A stretch of DNA of 64,000 nucleotides from Areca catechu (Eukaryota; Streptophyta; Magnoliopsida; Arecales; Arecaceae). The stretch lies in NCBI GenBank assembly GCA_021397845.1, contig CM038050.1, positions 10,420,471-10,484,470 on the forward strand, read 5' to 3'. How positions within the stretch are numbered: position 1 is the stretch's first letter; every line of letters begins with the position of its first letter. Under the pieces are notes generated by a model. The model ran no database searches. It saw only the letters and a list, made by a program, of their open reading frames with translations, and had not been told where the DNA came from. The translations under genes and the position numbers were made by a program. Positions 12,901-27,900 of this stretch are shown here, piece after piece.

Positions 12901-15900
12901 TCAGTACCAATATTGTATTGATACTATAATGTTCTAATGGGGAAATGATATGGGCTTCATTACCAATAGTTAAAACCTTCCTTGAAACCGATGTATCTAA
13001 AAGTCAGTACCCATGCTGGTAATTATTCGGCACACGCATATGCTGACAAATGGCATGGGCCAACATGGGCACAGCATGGTCAGCAGGGGCTACGTGCAGC
13101 CACCACCTCAATCCTTGCTTGAAACTATAAAATGCATGGGTTAAACAACAATCAATGTATGCATATATGCCAACCTATGATGCTAAGTTTCTATAGACCA
13201 AGTAAAGACAGGCACAAATAACTTTTATGGAAAGCATCTCAAGAAAAAACATAGATGAAAACAGAGATATGCAGAACAGAAATCTTGTTCTTCTAAACAA
13301 ATTAAAAACCAAAAGCAAATATTTTCCAAAATGATGATAACAGTACCACTCATTGAAGTTGAGGTAACTAGAAAGCTCATAATATGCATGACCAGCAGCA
13401 CTGTAAACGGCATCTTTCAGAAGCATTCCAGGAGTAATTTTGATTTCTAAAGGTGGAGAACAATTCATTGCCTCGTGAAGAATGGAAATGACCACAGGAC
13501 CAAGGAGCTGAGAACAACATGACAGAGATTATATGTTATTCAAATCAAAATTAAAATATATAGATTGCAAAATTATCAAAAGCTAGAAGATAAGTGTGCT
13601 AACATGTCTATAATTTTCAAACAGAACAATATATAGAGCTTCAGCACATGGCCTTAGTTTTTCTGTCCACTGAATCATATCCTGCTCATGGTGAAAAGAC
13701 TCTGGACTCTGATACCACTCGTCCAAATCTTTTGCTGTATAAATAAAATACCTGTTAAAAGATCAATAAGAAATGTATCAGGTACTCACTATCAAGGTTA
13801 AAAAATAAACTGAATGTATTATGAAGGTCTTAAATCTGTAAAAACAATGAAAAGTCATTAAACCAATGCATGCACCACCCTACCAACAATCTATAAACTT
13901 GGCTTTATAGATAAATAATAAACAACAATTGAAATGGGGAAAAAAACATACTGGATCAAGAAAACATGAGTTGAACCACTGAATCTGGAACAACCGGACC
14001 TTTATGGTCCCATTCTTCAACATAAGGGTATATTTAATAAGAAAGACTTTTTTCTAGCAATCAAATTAACATCTAAAAGAGCATTTTTTATGACTTAAAA
14101 CAAAATGGATCTGTTATCCATAAAAACTGCAGTATGCACAAGTAAATGGATCAAAAAAAAACTCTCACAAATTCTGACATATTTTATATAAATAGAACCT
14201 TTTGTACGAAGATGTTGCACAAGGAAATTCAAGACCCTTTGTGCAAACATGTCGCATAAGAAAATTCAGGACACAACAATGTTCTTAATAGATACAGTAA
14301 AAGTAAAAGAAAAATGTTAACAAAATCTTTATCCAATAAAAGTTGCTGAAATTCTAGATATGATCAACCAGATCAAGGTTAAGAAATCACATAACATGTC
14401 CATAGTAGCCAACCAAAACACAAGCATGATGCGCGTGCCAAATACTGAGGTCTGATACTGTAAATCACAGCTTCAGATTTTAAAAAAGTAAGATGTATTT
14501 GCTCAATGTAGCAAACATTCTCTAACTCCAAAAATATTTTAAGGCTTTAGAGGAGAAGTCATCTAAAGCACTTAAACAAGGTCAGTTCAACCAAATTTTC
14601 AAACCCTGCACCATAGTTTTGCAGGTTACTGCTGTGAAACATAACCAACATCAACATTAAATAACACCACTAAGAAAAGCATGCCACAAAAATAAGCAAA
14701 TAAAAAAAATAATTTGAGTATCATAATCATCAATCACTACAGCATGTTTTCTAAATATCCTGTTTACCAACTGGTAATGCCATTTCACAGTGTCAAATCA
14801 CTCATAGAAAGCAAATGCCACCTGCACATTTATGAAGGATCTATGATATACCCATGCTGATAAGAACCCAAAAACCAAAACATATGGTATGATGCAATAT
14901 ATAGTGCTTTTCCAAACCATCATGATAATAGTATTTATTGTATTAGCAAAGTTAAAGACCAGGATGAACTATGAACAAAATCCCTCATGAAACAGTAAGA
15001 CCCCCCTTTTCCCTCTCAAGTCCCATTTGAATGTCCAAACAACATAAATTTCATGAGGCCTAATACTATCATTGCAGGGATCAAACTCCACCCTGCCTAA
15101 TTGATACCAAGTTCAAAACTGGCATAACTGTGCTAAAAGCTTGAAACAAGTCCAAAAAAATGATGCCGACAACTAGAGACAGAGATAACTGCAATGACAG
15201 TGCAAATAACACATATCCAATTGTAGAAGCAAAAACTGCTAGAAATAACTCTGCAATCAAATTAAACAACCACAGTGATTCTTACAGCAATTTAGAATTT
15301 AGATAACGTAAACAAATGCCTATAAAAAATGCAATTTCTTTTCTTTAATAACTTTAACTATACGTGTATGATAACCTGATACAAAATTCCAACCACTGCA
15401 AAGGCAAACAAAGGTTCATGTTACAACAGAAAATCTCTACAAAATAAAATCATGTAGATTATTGTGTGAGGTTCCTTGAAACAACTAATAAGGTCCACAG
15501 AGCCCCTGTAACTTATTACTGGCATAGATCGAAGAAAAAGTAAAGATGTGTAAAAGTCCAGTACAGTAGTCACCTTCTTATCAAAATGTTACACAGCAAT
15601 GTTATGCACTCACTGGGCAAAACAGTGTTAAGAATGTCACCGACAGCCATAGCGATGATCTTCTTCCTTTGTTCTAAACTTAGGGATTCCACACTTCCAT
15701 CAATCACACGGCCAGTGAGGGTTGGTTTGTATTCTTTACACTCCAATATTGATTTGATCATAACCATGCATTGAATTAAAAACTGTTCAAAAGATGCAAC
15801 TGTGGGTTCGGGATTTGTTATCTTGTTCAAGCAGAAGTCTAAAACAGCTGGAAGAACAGTTTGGTCACCAAACGAATAAGGATGTTTGGATTGCAATGCA

Positions 15901-18900
15901 ACCAAAACTTTCATTAATTTAGTGCATGCTCTCTTCGAGAAGTCACGTAACTTAATCTGTCCTTCTAGGAATGAAGAGTCTGCAGAGTTCAAGATGATTA
16001 GTAATTTAAGCAAATGGAGATATTCTAAAGTGGAGTAATAACAGATAACTTTATACAGAAAATAATCAGTTTGTTTCCATCAGATGACTAAAAAAATAAC
16101 AAACACAAGGACAGATCAAGCTATATGCCATTATAAGGATCTAATTATGTAATATGACATACACAAAGAAATGGATAGACCACTCATGTTCTTTAATTGT
16201 AAAGTTTTAGAAATAACAGTAATCCATCATAATTATATACAATCAAGAGCAAAGATCGCTGAACCGGTAGCGGGACCTATATTTGGTCACTGGCCGGTAT
16301 AGTATGGTATGGTATGGTACCGTATCGTATCAAGATAATTTTTGTTTAGATTTCTTGTGATTTCAAATCACTTTTTTAGAGTTTATTAAATATTTTTAGA
16401 TCCAAATAAATGTTTGGTGATGCTAATTGAAGAAGTTTCTATAAAGCAAAATTACCAACAATTAGTTGGACAAAAAGGAGAAATAGAAATTTGAGAAAAA
16501 TGGTGAAGGGCGAGCCACTTCATGAAGCAGGTAGCATAGATGGGGTAAGAGTTGGAGGCAATGCTGGCAAGGTGTCCACAATGAATGTGGGTCAGGAAAT
16601 GGTACCACTTTCATCATGAGGCCACCGTCCATATATCCACTTAAAACGGTAGCCCTTCTACATCTCTATCGGCATCGCTTCCTCCTCTCTCTCTACCACT
16701 ACCTTTTAATGAGTCTTCCATGTTTATCTCCTATACCTTCTATTTTGTTTTCTCCATCCTCCTTGTAGAAGAAGAGAGAATTGAACAGTCATTTCCAATT
16801 ATAGAATTTTCAATTTACCAGTTTTCCCCCTCTTCTGTAGTCAAGTATTTTTTTCCTGTCATTATGGTATGCAATTTATACATGTATTTTCGATATTTAA
16901 GGCTTTGCAAGTATGTACACCCTTGCTTCGGTGGTCTCCCAGTATTACAATCTCCGGGACAACTGAGTTGGTATTATTCCATCTAAAAATAAATAAAGGT
17001 TAGATGGTATCCTAGACTAATACCGAAGATCCTAACCTGACCTAACTCACTATGTTAGATTTGTGCAACATGGTTTATCATTGAACTTTGAGTCAAATCG
17101 GACTTGCTTCACCTTATAAGAATGGGCTTGGATTTGAATTTAACCTAGCTTAGCATTGGATAAGGTTAGAAATGATGGAGATACAAGATGAGCCTTTCAA
17201 CTAGAAGCTGCAAGCAAATTGGTTAAGATGCAGTTAGAACACGACTTAGAATTGAGCTAATTTTATGTACCAAGCTAATCGACCATCATTAGCATGATCA
17301 TTATCATGCTAATTCCAATCCAAAACTGACACAAAATAACATAATCCAATTATAATTAAAATCACTTGGTTTATGCTCTTTCTGCATAAAAATATAAATA
17401 TTTTAATTTTTAATTTTTTATCCAAAAACATATTTTTAGTTTTAAAAATTATATACTTAATAAAAATATATATATAATTAGAATCACTTGGTCTCGGTAA
17501 GTTTGGAAGGCCGAACCGTTTTCAATACCCAAACCGTACCGGTCACCGTCCGATATGATACGATACAGGCCATACTGGACAGTTTGGTATGGTACGGAAA
17601 ACCCTGATCAAGAGCAATTATCTAACATTTATTCACTTGAAAACAAATTTAATTGTGGACTACAATTAGTCATAAGAGAAACACAAGCAAGATCTTATTA
17701 AAAAATTGAGGAATAACTAGCTGGACAAAAGTTAAAACCAGTAGAGAAGGTAAAGAAGAAAAGGACTTGTCAAATTACAGTGAAAGCAGGTTAAAGCCAC
17801 TAATTATCGAATTTTAGAATTAATGTGGCACTTCAAGTCACCTACATTTTGTAACTACAAAATGAAGCAGTCATTTCATACCGTGCATCAATAGCACAAA
17901 TGCACATTGAATTGCTTGAAACTTTCTCCATTAGAAAATGCATCAATCCAGGATGTTCACCAATCAACTAGTCTACAACGTTATTGGACATCAATGTTTG
18001 CTGGATATGCAAACCAAGATGGATACTCCAAAGCTTGAAAAATAATCTTACTAAATTGGACAAGGGAACTTGATTATAGTAGTTTGATTCAAGGTTTTAA
18101 ATCCCGTGGGACACTATCCTGATTTTTTCATGGCATAGACATGCCACCATCCCATCCCGTCCCAATACTTAGAATAAAAGATGTTCCAAGATGTTCCAAG
18201 ATGTCCTGATTAGAACATTGGGATGTGAGCAGATAGCCCTGTCCTGACACATAGGATGGTACCCCATCTCGGTGTCATGTGGGACATCCCATCGGGACCC
18301 GAATCCTTGGTTTGATTAATTGGATCACTACATTGGATAGACAGAATTGATCAGTGACTCTTGATACCCAATTTAAATTTCTATTTTCTACATATATTAT
18401 CCACATATGTTCAAGACACGTAAATCAGCATTGATCTGTTAATGGTAGAATATTAGTCAATTTGCCCCCTCTAGCACATGATAGGGCATGCAATATGTAA
18501 ATTGACTGATAACAAAGAAAGGCAAATCTTTCTCTTAGATAATTGAGAGTTTGAATCCATGAGGCATGAGCATCCACTATTCTCTATTTCTTCCAGGATT
18601 TTTGGAAGTGCCTAACTGCCCGGTTCAGCTCATACCAAACTGTACTAGGCCTGAACCGGATTGGTTCGGCTATAGAAATCAATTCCACCATCAAACCAGC
18701 AGGAATCACAATGAACCAGGTGGTTTGGCCCAATTCGGCCTCAAGAGTCTCCTTTAATTGATTCTGATGAGAAGAGGTGCCTCTCATGACTTCTCTCATC
18801 GTTCAAGTTAGTGCAAGCTAAAAACATGAAGGAAAACAGAAAAACACGAGAAGATCAAACATTAAAGGTACATAATCTTGTTTCGATTTCTTTCTCCTCT

Positions 18901-21900
18901 TCCCCTCTCTTTTTTTTTCTTTATGAAAATCCACTGAAATTGAAAAAACAAAGAAAAACCACATCAATTTTTTTTTATTTTGGCATGATTTTAATACATT
19001 GTAGATCTATGGATGATCTATATGATCACACTATAATCATTAATTTTTGTTAAGTATACAATTTTTAACATTATAAATACATTTCCAGAATAAAAATTTT
19101 AAAAAAATAAATTTTAAAAATAACTATAAAATTAGATTGTTATTTAGGGGCTTACAAGCTATTTTCGACGGAAATTTGGTGTCCATTTACCTATGTTTTG
19201 ACACATCATGCGCGTAGTGGTCTACGACTAAATTTGGCAAAAAAATAGTATTTCATGTATGTCAATTGTCTTAGAAAAATATATATAACATCCATGATAT
19301 GATTCTATAAGAATCTAAAATTAAATTAATTTTTCATATTTTAATTTTTATTTTTTAAATTTGATAAATAATTAAATAATATAAATTAAATTTTTAAAAA
19401 TAAATGAATGAAATTTATTATTTTTATATAATTATTAAACTGATGTGCTTGTTCATTCTTTAAGAATGGATCCACCGAGGAAGGAGTCGGAACGTGACAT
19501 TGGTTGGACCCGGAGAGATGCTATTGGGTTGGAACCATTGGAGATGTAAATAGTACAATATAGAATTGAAGGAACGGATAACAAGATTGAAGCAGTACTT
19601 AATTAGAGATTACTCTGATATATCTATGTGCCAAAAGTGTACCTAAGAGGTCTATCAATTGATGAAGAAAGACTTCACCAATTTCAAAATAATGAAGGAG
19701 AGGAATTTTGAAAAAAAATGTACAAGTAGACCATCGAGCTGCAGAGCCACCTTTTTATCAATGTGGGGAGTCAAAGAAAGCATCCATTCCAAATAATGAG
19801 CAAGAGAACGAAACTACCATTCAAGCAAGCTTGGATGATTAATGGCAACCGGATGAGGTGGCTAGGCATATAGCTTGATTTGGATCGTTAGGTTATAAGT
19901 CAGGGTTGGGCTATCGGAGCACTACAACAGATCCTCAGTTTAGGACCTCATCAGTTAAAAAGACCATCAATAGAGGCACATCCCGTATTGCATCTATAGT
20001 GAAAGCTTTAGGCAGCAAGAAGAAGTCCTCAAGAGACATTTCACCAAGAGCCACTATCCACAACTTGAATTCACATGCCTTTCCTAGTAAAGATTCCGAG
20101 CAACTTCATCCTCATATTATTAATCCTCTTACTTGTAAAGACCAATAGCTTATGATCCATACAAGTATGGATATGGTGTGTCGAAGACATCTTCCAGTCG
20201 CTACCCTATACAGCCCAAAGTACCTCTTGGATAAGATTTTGCTATCGGCATATTTGGTTAGACCCCTCCACAGTCATACTATCAACTCTACGAGACCTCT
20301 CAGAACCAAGACTTCAACAAGGGATCTGCGATCCATTATACCTACATTATCAAATGAGCATAAAGGATTACAATGCTGCTTGGTTAAAGGGATTGAATGA
20401 TATTCCACTTGAGTATATAAACAATCCTAATATTTAGAGACATCAATGCTGGGTAAGATTCTAAATATTGGTATACACTAATTATTTATTTTTACATTTT
20501 TAATAGATTTGAGCATTTTATGATTAAATGATATCCAATCCATGTATTGATTATTTCGAATTCTAAATAATGTCATGCTCAGGTTCGGATTACATACGAT
20601 TAAGGGTGTATCAGAGTAATATAAATATCAATTAATATTAACAAACATCAATTTGGACTTAAAATCATTCAAGAAATCCAACATATGAAAAAAATGGTGC
20701 GCCGGTTTGACTGACACACCTTCCCTTACCATGTATTGGCATGGTATCGAATTGGTACCATACCATACCGGCCGGTGACCAGTACGAGTACCAATTCTAA
20801 AATCCTTGATTTCTCCTCTTGCATCATTTCTTTCTTCATAGTTCTCCCAATTGCAGCTCCTGTTAATTGGAACTGATGTGCCATCAGAATTCAACTTGGT
20901 TACAAAGGTTATCAAAAGGTTGATCTACCACCTTATGTCATCAAAAAATGTAACCAACACAGCAATTAACCCTTCTTTCAAGCTATGACATATTCAAGCA
21001 TAAAGTAAAAGACCATTCAAAGGATCAACATTGGACTACTCTTTGTTGATTGATGAAATATTGCCGATCAGAGGCTGACAAAACCAGACCAATAGCACAC
21101 ACAAAAAAAAAAAAAATCTCCACTTTCACTCTCTAAAATCCAGTATTACGCTATTTCTCTCCTTAGCCCCTCAAGCTTCGTCACTGACCACCATGTCATC
21201 AACAAATATACCCAACATATTAGTAAAATCTCTTTTCCAGCTATGACATCTTCAAACATAAAGCAAGTACATGACCATTCAAAGGATCAGCATTGGATTG
21301 CTCCTTGTTCATTGACGAGACATTGCCAGTTAGACATTGCCAGTCAGAAGCTAACGGAACAAGACCAGAAGCTCAACAAGTTTCCTTCTCTACTTTCACT
21401 CTCTAGGATCCGGTATCATGCTATTCCTCTCCCTAGCCCCTTAAGCTCCATCACTGACCACCACAACCCGCTAGAACTTCCTTACGTTAATCCCAGCCCT
21501 TCCCACCGTATGCCAAATGCATTGACAACTTTATGCAGCAAAACAAGAGAACCAATGGCTGGAGATCCAGATACCAGGGATCTGTCAGTGGGTATGCATC
21601 ATACTTGTTGATTCTTTGATCTCATGAAATACTGATGCATATAGCTTGATTCAATGGCTCTTTTCTTAGTCATATAAATCTGCATCACTAGCTACCCAAA
21701 GTGCTCAATAGTCCTAACAGCTACAGAATAAGTTCAAAGATCAAAGTCACTGGTCCGGTATACCAAGCCAAATACCCTAAAGCAGTTTAGTTTGTCTGAT
21801 ACTGAACCTACATAAAATCTTATCTTTTCTCACTAATCAACAATCAAAGATAAAATATTCAAACAAGCAAAAACTTCTATCCAAAAAAAAAGGAAGCATG

Positions 21901-24900
21901 CAGAGTGGGGGAGTGGTACTAGGTTTTGCATGGCATATTGCACAACAATGGTGCAACTCATCAATAATAATGGTATCTTTTAGTGTGTGGAAGCTAAAGA
22001 TGAAAATTCCTCTAAGCCATCATACAAAAGGAATCTTGCATGACAAAATTAAGGGCTATAATAAAAAAAAAATTAACTGTCCACAGAAACAAGTCTATTA
22101 TAAGATAAAATCATATCAATAAAATTAAATTCTATTCTATGGTTCTTGCATGAACCTTTGATGATAAACTACATTCATCAGAACATCCATTCAACCTAAC
22201 CCTACAGCTAGCACTATGAAATAACCATAAATAACTCTAAAGAAATTGACAACGATGACACAAATCCTAACAAGACTACCAAAGGTAGTATTTTACTGCA
22301 CGTCTAATATAGAGTTGAGAGTCAGGTACGTTAGCTTTTTTTTTCTCTTAGAATGCTATTTGGCATGATTGCAGTTGAGCTTGAGAGCTGAAATACAATC
22401 CATACATATTGGTCTGATTTTTTTTTTCAAATCAACGCCATATATACAAACTTCCAACTACAGAATAAAAGCTAAAATTTCAGTCAGCATCAGGGCCATG
22501 CTCAAACAATTGGTGAATTGATCCAGCACAAAGTACAGCCAGCAAGTACTATGACTAGCTGGATTCCTATTTCAAGCACGATTTTGTACCAGTTCTAATA
22601 CCAAATTAGGATTATGGGTCATGTCCAAAATACACTTCTAATACTTGGTATGAAGGTGGCCTTTTGACATATTAATAAAAATTTTTCAAAGAAAATCATC
22701 CTTCGCCAAACGAAGGGTTCTTCAATCCAATCTGCTTCAATTTGTGTGTTGATCTTGAAATTCTAAACCCGGTGATCAAATTGCTCTTCATCCTTCTCAC
22801 TGCATCATGAATAAACAACATCCAATTTTTCAACATGAAAGAAAGTATTATAAAGAAAGAAATAAGGAGGTGTTCTTGTGCAGTTAAGGGCAAGCACACT
22901 GATGAAAGGGACGGGGGAGTATCCTGAAAAACCAAACTTCAGTCATAGAACAAGAGGTAGCATATATGGATCCATAAGGGAGCTTTTCAAGGTGTGGTAT
23001 GTGTAAGACTTCAATATAAAAAAACAATTAGACCTTATAGATAAGATCCACATTGTGGTCATTACAATGTAGAAAGCAGGGTGTATGGCTCTTTGACTAT
23101 TGCACACAAAACCAACATGAGACAATTGTAGACAACATACTTCAGTGGGCAAATATCAACTTTTGGATCTTATAATGAGGGCAAGATGCTGAAGCTATTC
23201 TCATTTCTCAATCATAGATGACGAACAGTTCAAAAGTGATCAGAGTAAGCAAACCAAATTCAACTATCAAAATCACCTCCCACGAACAAAAAGACTGTTA
23301 TCATCCCCTATTTTCACTTAAGAAATCACCAAAGAATTTCTGCAGCAACACAAATTAAACAAATAATATATACTAACAGAGCCAAACCTCCACAATGTCT
23401 AAAGCCCATGACATAGATCGAATCAATATTAAGGATGGCATGGAAAGGACCAGAAATGTTGCCTGACAAGATAGTATTGCATGACAAAAAAAAACATAAA
23501 GGTGCTAGAACACAGATTTATAAGTTTTTAAAAGTAATATGAGAGATGCATCTTACAGTATGGCAGAATTGATTGAATGGCACTCAAGAGCACAGGAGAG
23601 ACATCCTTAACCTGCCGAACCTCCTTAAAAGTTGAAAATGTATGTTATACAATTGTTTTGTAGCTCTAATACGGTACAATGATTAAATATGAATGTAACT
23701 GCAAAAACTCAACTACATTTTTTTTACTTGAAGTTGGTACGATACCTGTGCCGATGTTGTATCACTGGGGTGGCCAGAAATAATCAGTTGCCGAATTATC
23801 TTTAAACAAAGCAACCATCTTTCACACATTAAAAGCAGATCATTTTGTTGCTCCATTGAGGAATTCACGTTAATGCATTGCAAAAGAGCAGAGAAATTCT
23901 GCAGGATGGTCTGCATATCACTCTTCCAGAGTGTCCAGGTATGCTCAAACAAGTGTGAAGCTATCTACATCAGAAAATAGATGTATGTGTTACAAAGCTA
24001 ACAATACTACACCTTTCATAACTGCCAATTGATATGTCCAGCCCAGCAAAAATTTCAGTCATAAGACAAAATATTCAACTTTAGAACAGCTAATGAAGAA
24101 CATGGCAAACAAAGGTGAAGTAATTCCAGTAACAAGGTGAAATCTTTGGACAGTTATTCCTACCAATAGCACCAACAGAGGAATTGCAGAAAAGCATACT
24201 GAGACCAATGTTGTGTGAACAATAGTAGATGCTAAAGATGAAAGAAACTAATGAAAACCTAAGTGTCTAAATTGTGTAAATCATGTGTTCATGATGCCAT
24301 GCAATTTCAGAGTCATGATGCAGGTTCAAACCCTATTCCAGCAATAAGCCATTTGATCACCTCAAAGCACGAGCTGCAAATCAATCTAACCACAAGGTAT
24401 TTTAATCCAAATTCAGCACCATGATTGGCATAATTACAGCCACATTTGTTTAATCATAAACAAGGAAAGATAATGCAGATCCAAGACACACCATTTGCCT
24501 GTCCCAGGACATGAAACAGGCTCGCATAGACCTAGTTATTATGGTTCAAAGTGTTGACAATCAGAACATAATGTCTTTATATAATTTCTTGGGTATAATT
24601 ATCTAGGCATATGTCCTTGGGAGAACTTTTCAGCTCATATATAAATCTTGCACATCAACAAGGGGCATATACCTGGCTACCTGACTCCATTTGAATTTAT
24701 TTTATTTTTTAGCTCAGAATTTGAGACATTTTCACCAAAAGACATATGCCTAGTACCAGTTATTGGCTCAGCTCCAGGAGGAATTTTGATTTCTTTCTTC
24801 AGCATTTTTCTTCTAATTTTTGTAGAAAAGGCTCATTAGACTATTCCATTTTTGTGGATTCAAGAAAACAGATAATCTCATATTATATTCTGAAGCTTTT

Positions 24901-27900
24901 ACAAAGGAATACAAATTGTCCTATAATTTTCTATGTATAAACTACAGAGCAAAGTTTGCAATCTCATACCATACTGCCCGGTATGGAGCATACTGTACCA
25001 TACCAGTAGGGTACCAAGAGTAGGTACATCCCCCGTATTGAGCGTAGTAGTTAGTCATGTACCATAGTGACACTCGATACAGGATGAACTACTTGGGCAT
25101 GGATACAGAGTTAGGTACTGTTGCCGATCTCACCGCCGCGGCCTGTAGCTTCAAAGCTGGTACCGGTCTCAGACCGTCTCACCTCGAGGTCTCCGAGCTT
25201 CCGGTCCTGCAAAACAAGGTCAGAAACCCTGGCCGGGAGTCCCGGCGAGGGAGCTCCGACGGTCAAGTTAGAGAACGGCGAGATGGAACAGAATCCCTAA
25301 GGTGGGTCCCCGAAGGAGCCCCGAACTTAGAGAAATCTTGACAAAAGAGGTCTTAGGAAGAGTGAAAATTGGGCCCAGCTCCTTTACCAAGCTCACGCCG
25401 AAGGACTCCTCTCGGGTCCCTGGATCCTTCTCTTGATGCCTTCTTTTTCCCAGCCCTTTTTCCACTTACCTGGCTATCCGCTCTTCCCATCCTTTTATCC
25501 CATCACATTGCCTCCGGCTTCCCCCCCGGGAGGCTCCCTCTCGCCTTCACTTTTTCCCCTCTCTCTCCCCTTTTTCCTTTCCCCTTCGGGTCCGGGAACC
25601 CGATGGCCTCCTTGTCTTGCTTGCCGAGCCCAGCGAGAAAAAGGGGAGAGGAAAGATACTGGCAAGGCCTTGGGCCGAGCGCGGGTGCTCTCCTTCCCGG
25701 GCATTGACGATGTCCGTTGCTGGCTCCTGCCTGCCAGGACTCCGCTTCTCAGTTGCGGAACCTGTCGGACCGATGTAAACGAGGTTTCGCGCGTCACCGC
25801 GGACCGTACTGACGCTCCTCGCGAGGCACGGCGTGCGCTACCCGAGTGGCGATTTTGAAACTCGCGCCCCACTTCCCAGAGGCCTCACTACGCAGGGCCA
25901 GCTTCGGCCGAGGTGGGCCCCTCCTGGGCGAACACCTGGCAGAGCGACAGAGAAATGCTCGACTTCGGCCGAGGTGGACCCGTATCCGGGCGCCATCTGG
26001 CGAAGGAGTAGGAGGGCCCGGCTCGACCTCGGCCGAAGTGGACCCGTCTCCGGGCGCCACCCGGCGAGGGAGCGAGGGGCCGCTAGCTTCAGCCGAGGTG
26101 GGCCCCTCCTGGGCGGACACCTGGCGGAGCGACAGAGGAGTGCTCGACTTCGGCCGAGATGGACCCGTATCCGGGCGCCATCTGGTGAAGGAGCAGGAGG
26201 GCCTGGCTCGACCTCGACCGAGGTGGACCCGTCTCCGGGCGCCACCCGGCGAGGGAGCGAGGGGCCGCCAGCTTCGGCCGAGGTGGACCCCTCCTGGACG
26301 GACACCTGGCGGAGCGGCAGAGAAGTGTTCGACTTCGGCCGAGGTGGATCCGTCTCCGGGCGCCAACTGGCGAAGGAGCAGGAGGGCCCGGCTCGACCTC
26401 GGCCGAGGTGGACCCATCTCCGGGTGCCACCCGGCGAGGGAGCGAGGGGCCGCCAGCTTCGGCCGAGGTGGACCCCTCCTGGGCGGACACCTGACGGAGC
26501 GACAGAGAAGTGCTCGACTTCGGCCGAGGTCTGGGCGCCATCTGGCGGAGCAGGAGGGCCCGACTCGATCTCGGCGAGGGAGCGAGGGGCGAGGGGCCGC
26601 CAGCTTTGGCCGAGGTGGACCCCTCCTGGACGAACACCTGGCGGAGCGGCAGAGAAGTGCTTGACTTCGACCGAGGTGGACCCGTCTCCGGGCGCCGACT
26701 GGCGAAGGAGCAGGAGGACCCAGCTCGACCTCGGCCGAGGTGGACCCATCTCCGGGCGCCACCCGGCGAGGGAGTGAGGGGCCGCCAGCTTCGACCGAGG
26801 TGGACCCCTCCTGGGCGGACACCTGGCGGAGCGGCAGAGAAGTGCTCGACTTCGGCCGAGGTGGACCCGTCTCCGGGAGCTGACTGGCGAAGGAGCAGGA
26901 GGGCCCGGCTCGACCTCGACCGAGGTGGACCCATCTCCGGGCGCCACCTGGCTAGGGAGCGAGGGGCCGCCAGCTTCGGCCGAGGTGGACCCCTCCTAGG
27001 CGGACACCCGACGGAGCGGCAGAGAAGTGCTCGACTTCGACCAAGGTGGACCCGTCTTCGGGCGCCAACTGGCGAAGGAGCAGGAGGGCCCGGCTCGACC
27101 TCGACCGAGGTGGACTCATCTCCGGGCGCCACCTGACGAGGGTGCGAGGGGCCGCCAGCTTTGGCCGAGGTGGACCCCTCCTGGGCGGACACCTGGCGGA
27201 GCAGCAGAGAAGTGCTCGATTTCGGTCGAGGTGGACCCGTCTCCGGGCGCCGACTGGCGAAGGAGAAGGAGGACCCAGCTCGACCTCGACCGAGGTGGAC
27301 CCATCTCCGGGCGCCACCTGGCGAGGGAGCGAGGGGCCGCCAGCTTCAGTCGAGGTGGACCTCTCCTGGGCGGACACCCGGCGGAGCGGCAGAGAAGTGC
27401 TCGACTTCGGCCGAGGTGGACCCCTCCTGGGCGGACACCTGGCGGAGCAGCAGAGAAGTGCTCGACTTCGGCCGAGGTGGACCCGTCTCCGGGCGCCGAC
27501 TGGCGAAGGAGCAGGAGGATCCAGCTCGACCTCGGCCGAGATGGACCCATCTCCGGGCGCCACCTGGCGAGGGAGCGAGGGGCCGCCAGCTTCGGCCGAG
27601 GTGGACCCCTCCTGGGCGGACACCCGGCGGAGCGGCAGAGAAGTGCTCGACTTCGGCCGAGGTGGACCAGTCTCCGGGCGCCAACTGGCGAAGGAGCAGG
27701 AGGGCCCGGCTCGACCTCGGCCGAGGTGGACCCATCTCCAGACACCACCTAGCGAGGGAGCAAGGGGCCGCCAGTTTCGGCCGAGGTGGACCCCTCCTGG
27801 GCGGACACCCGGCGGAGCGGCAGATAAGTGCTCGACTTCGACCAAGGTGGACCCGTCTCCGGGCGCCAACTAGCGAAGGAGTAGGAGGGCCCGCTCGACC

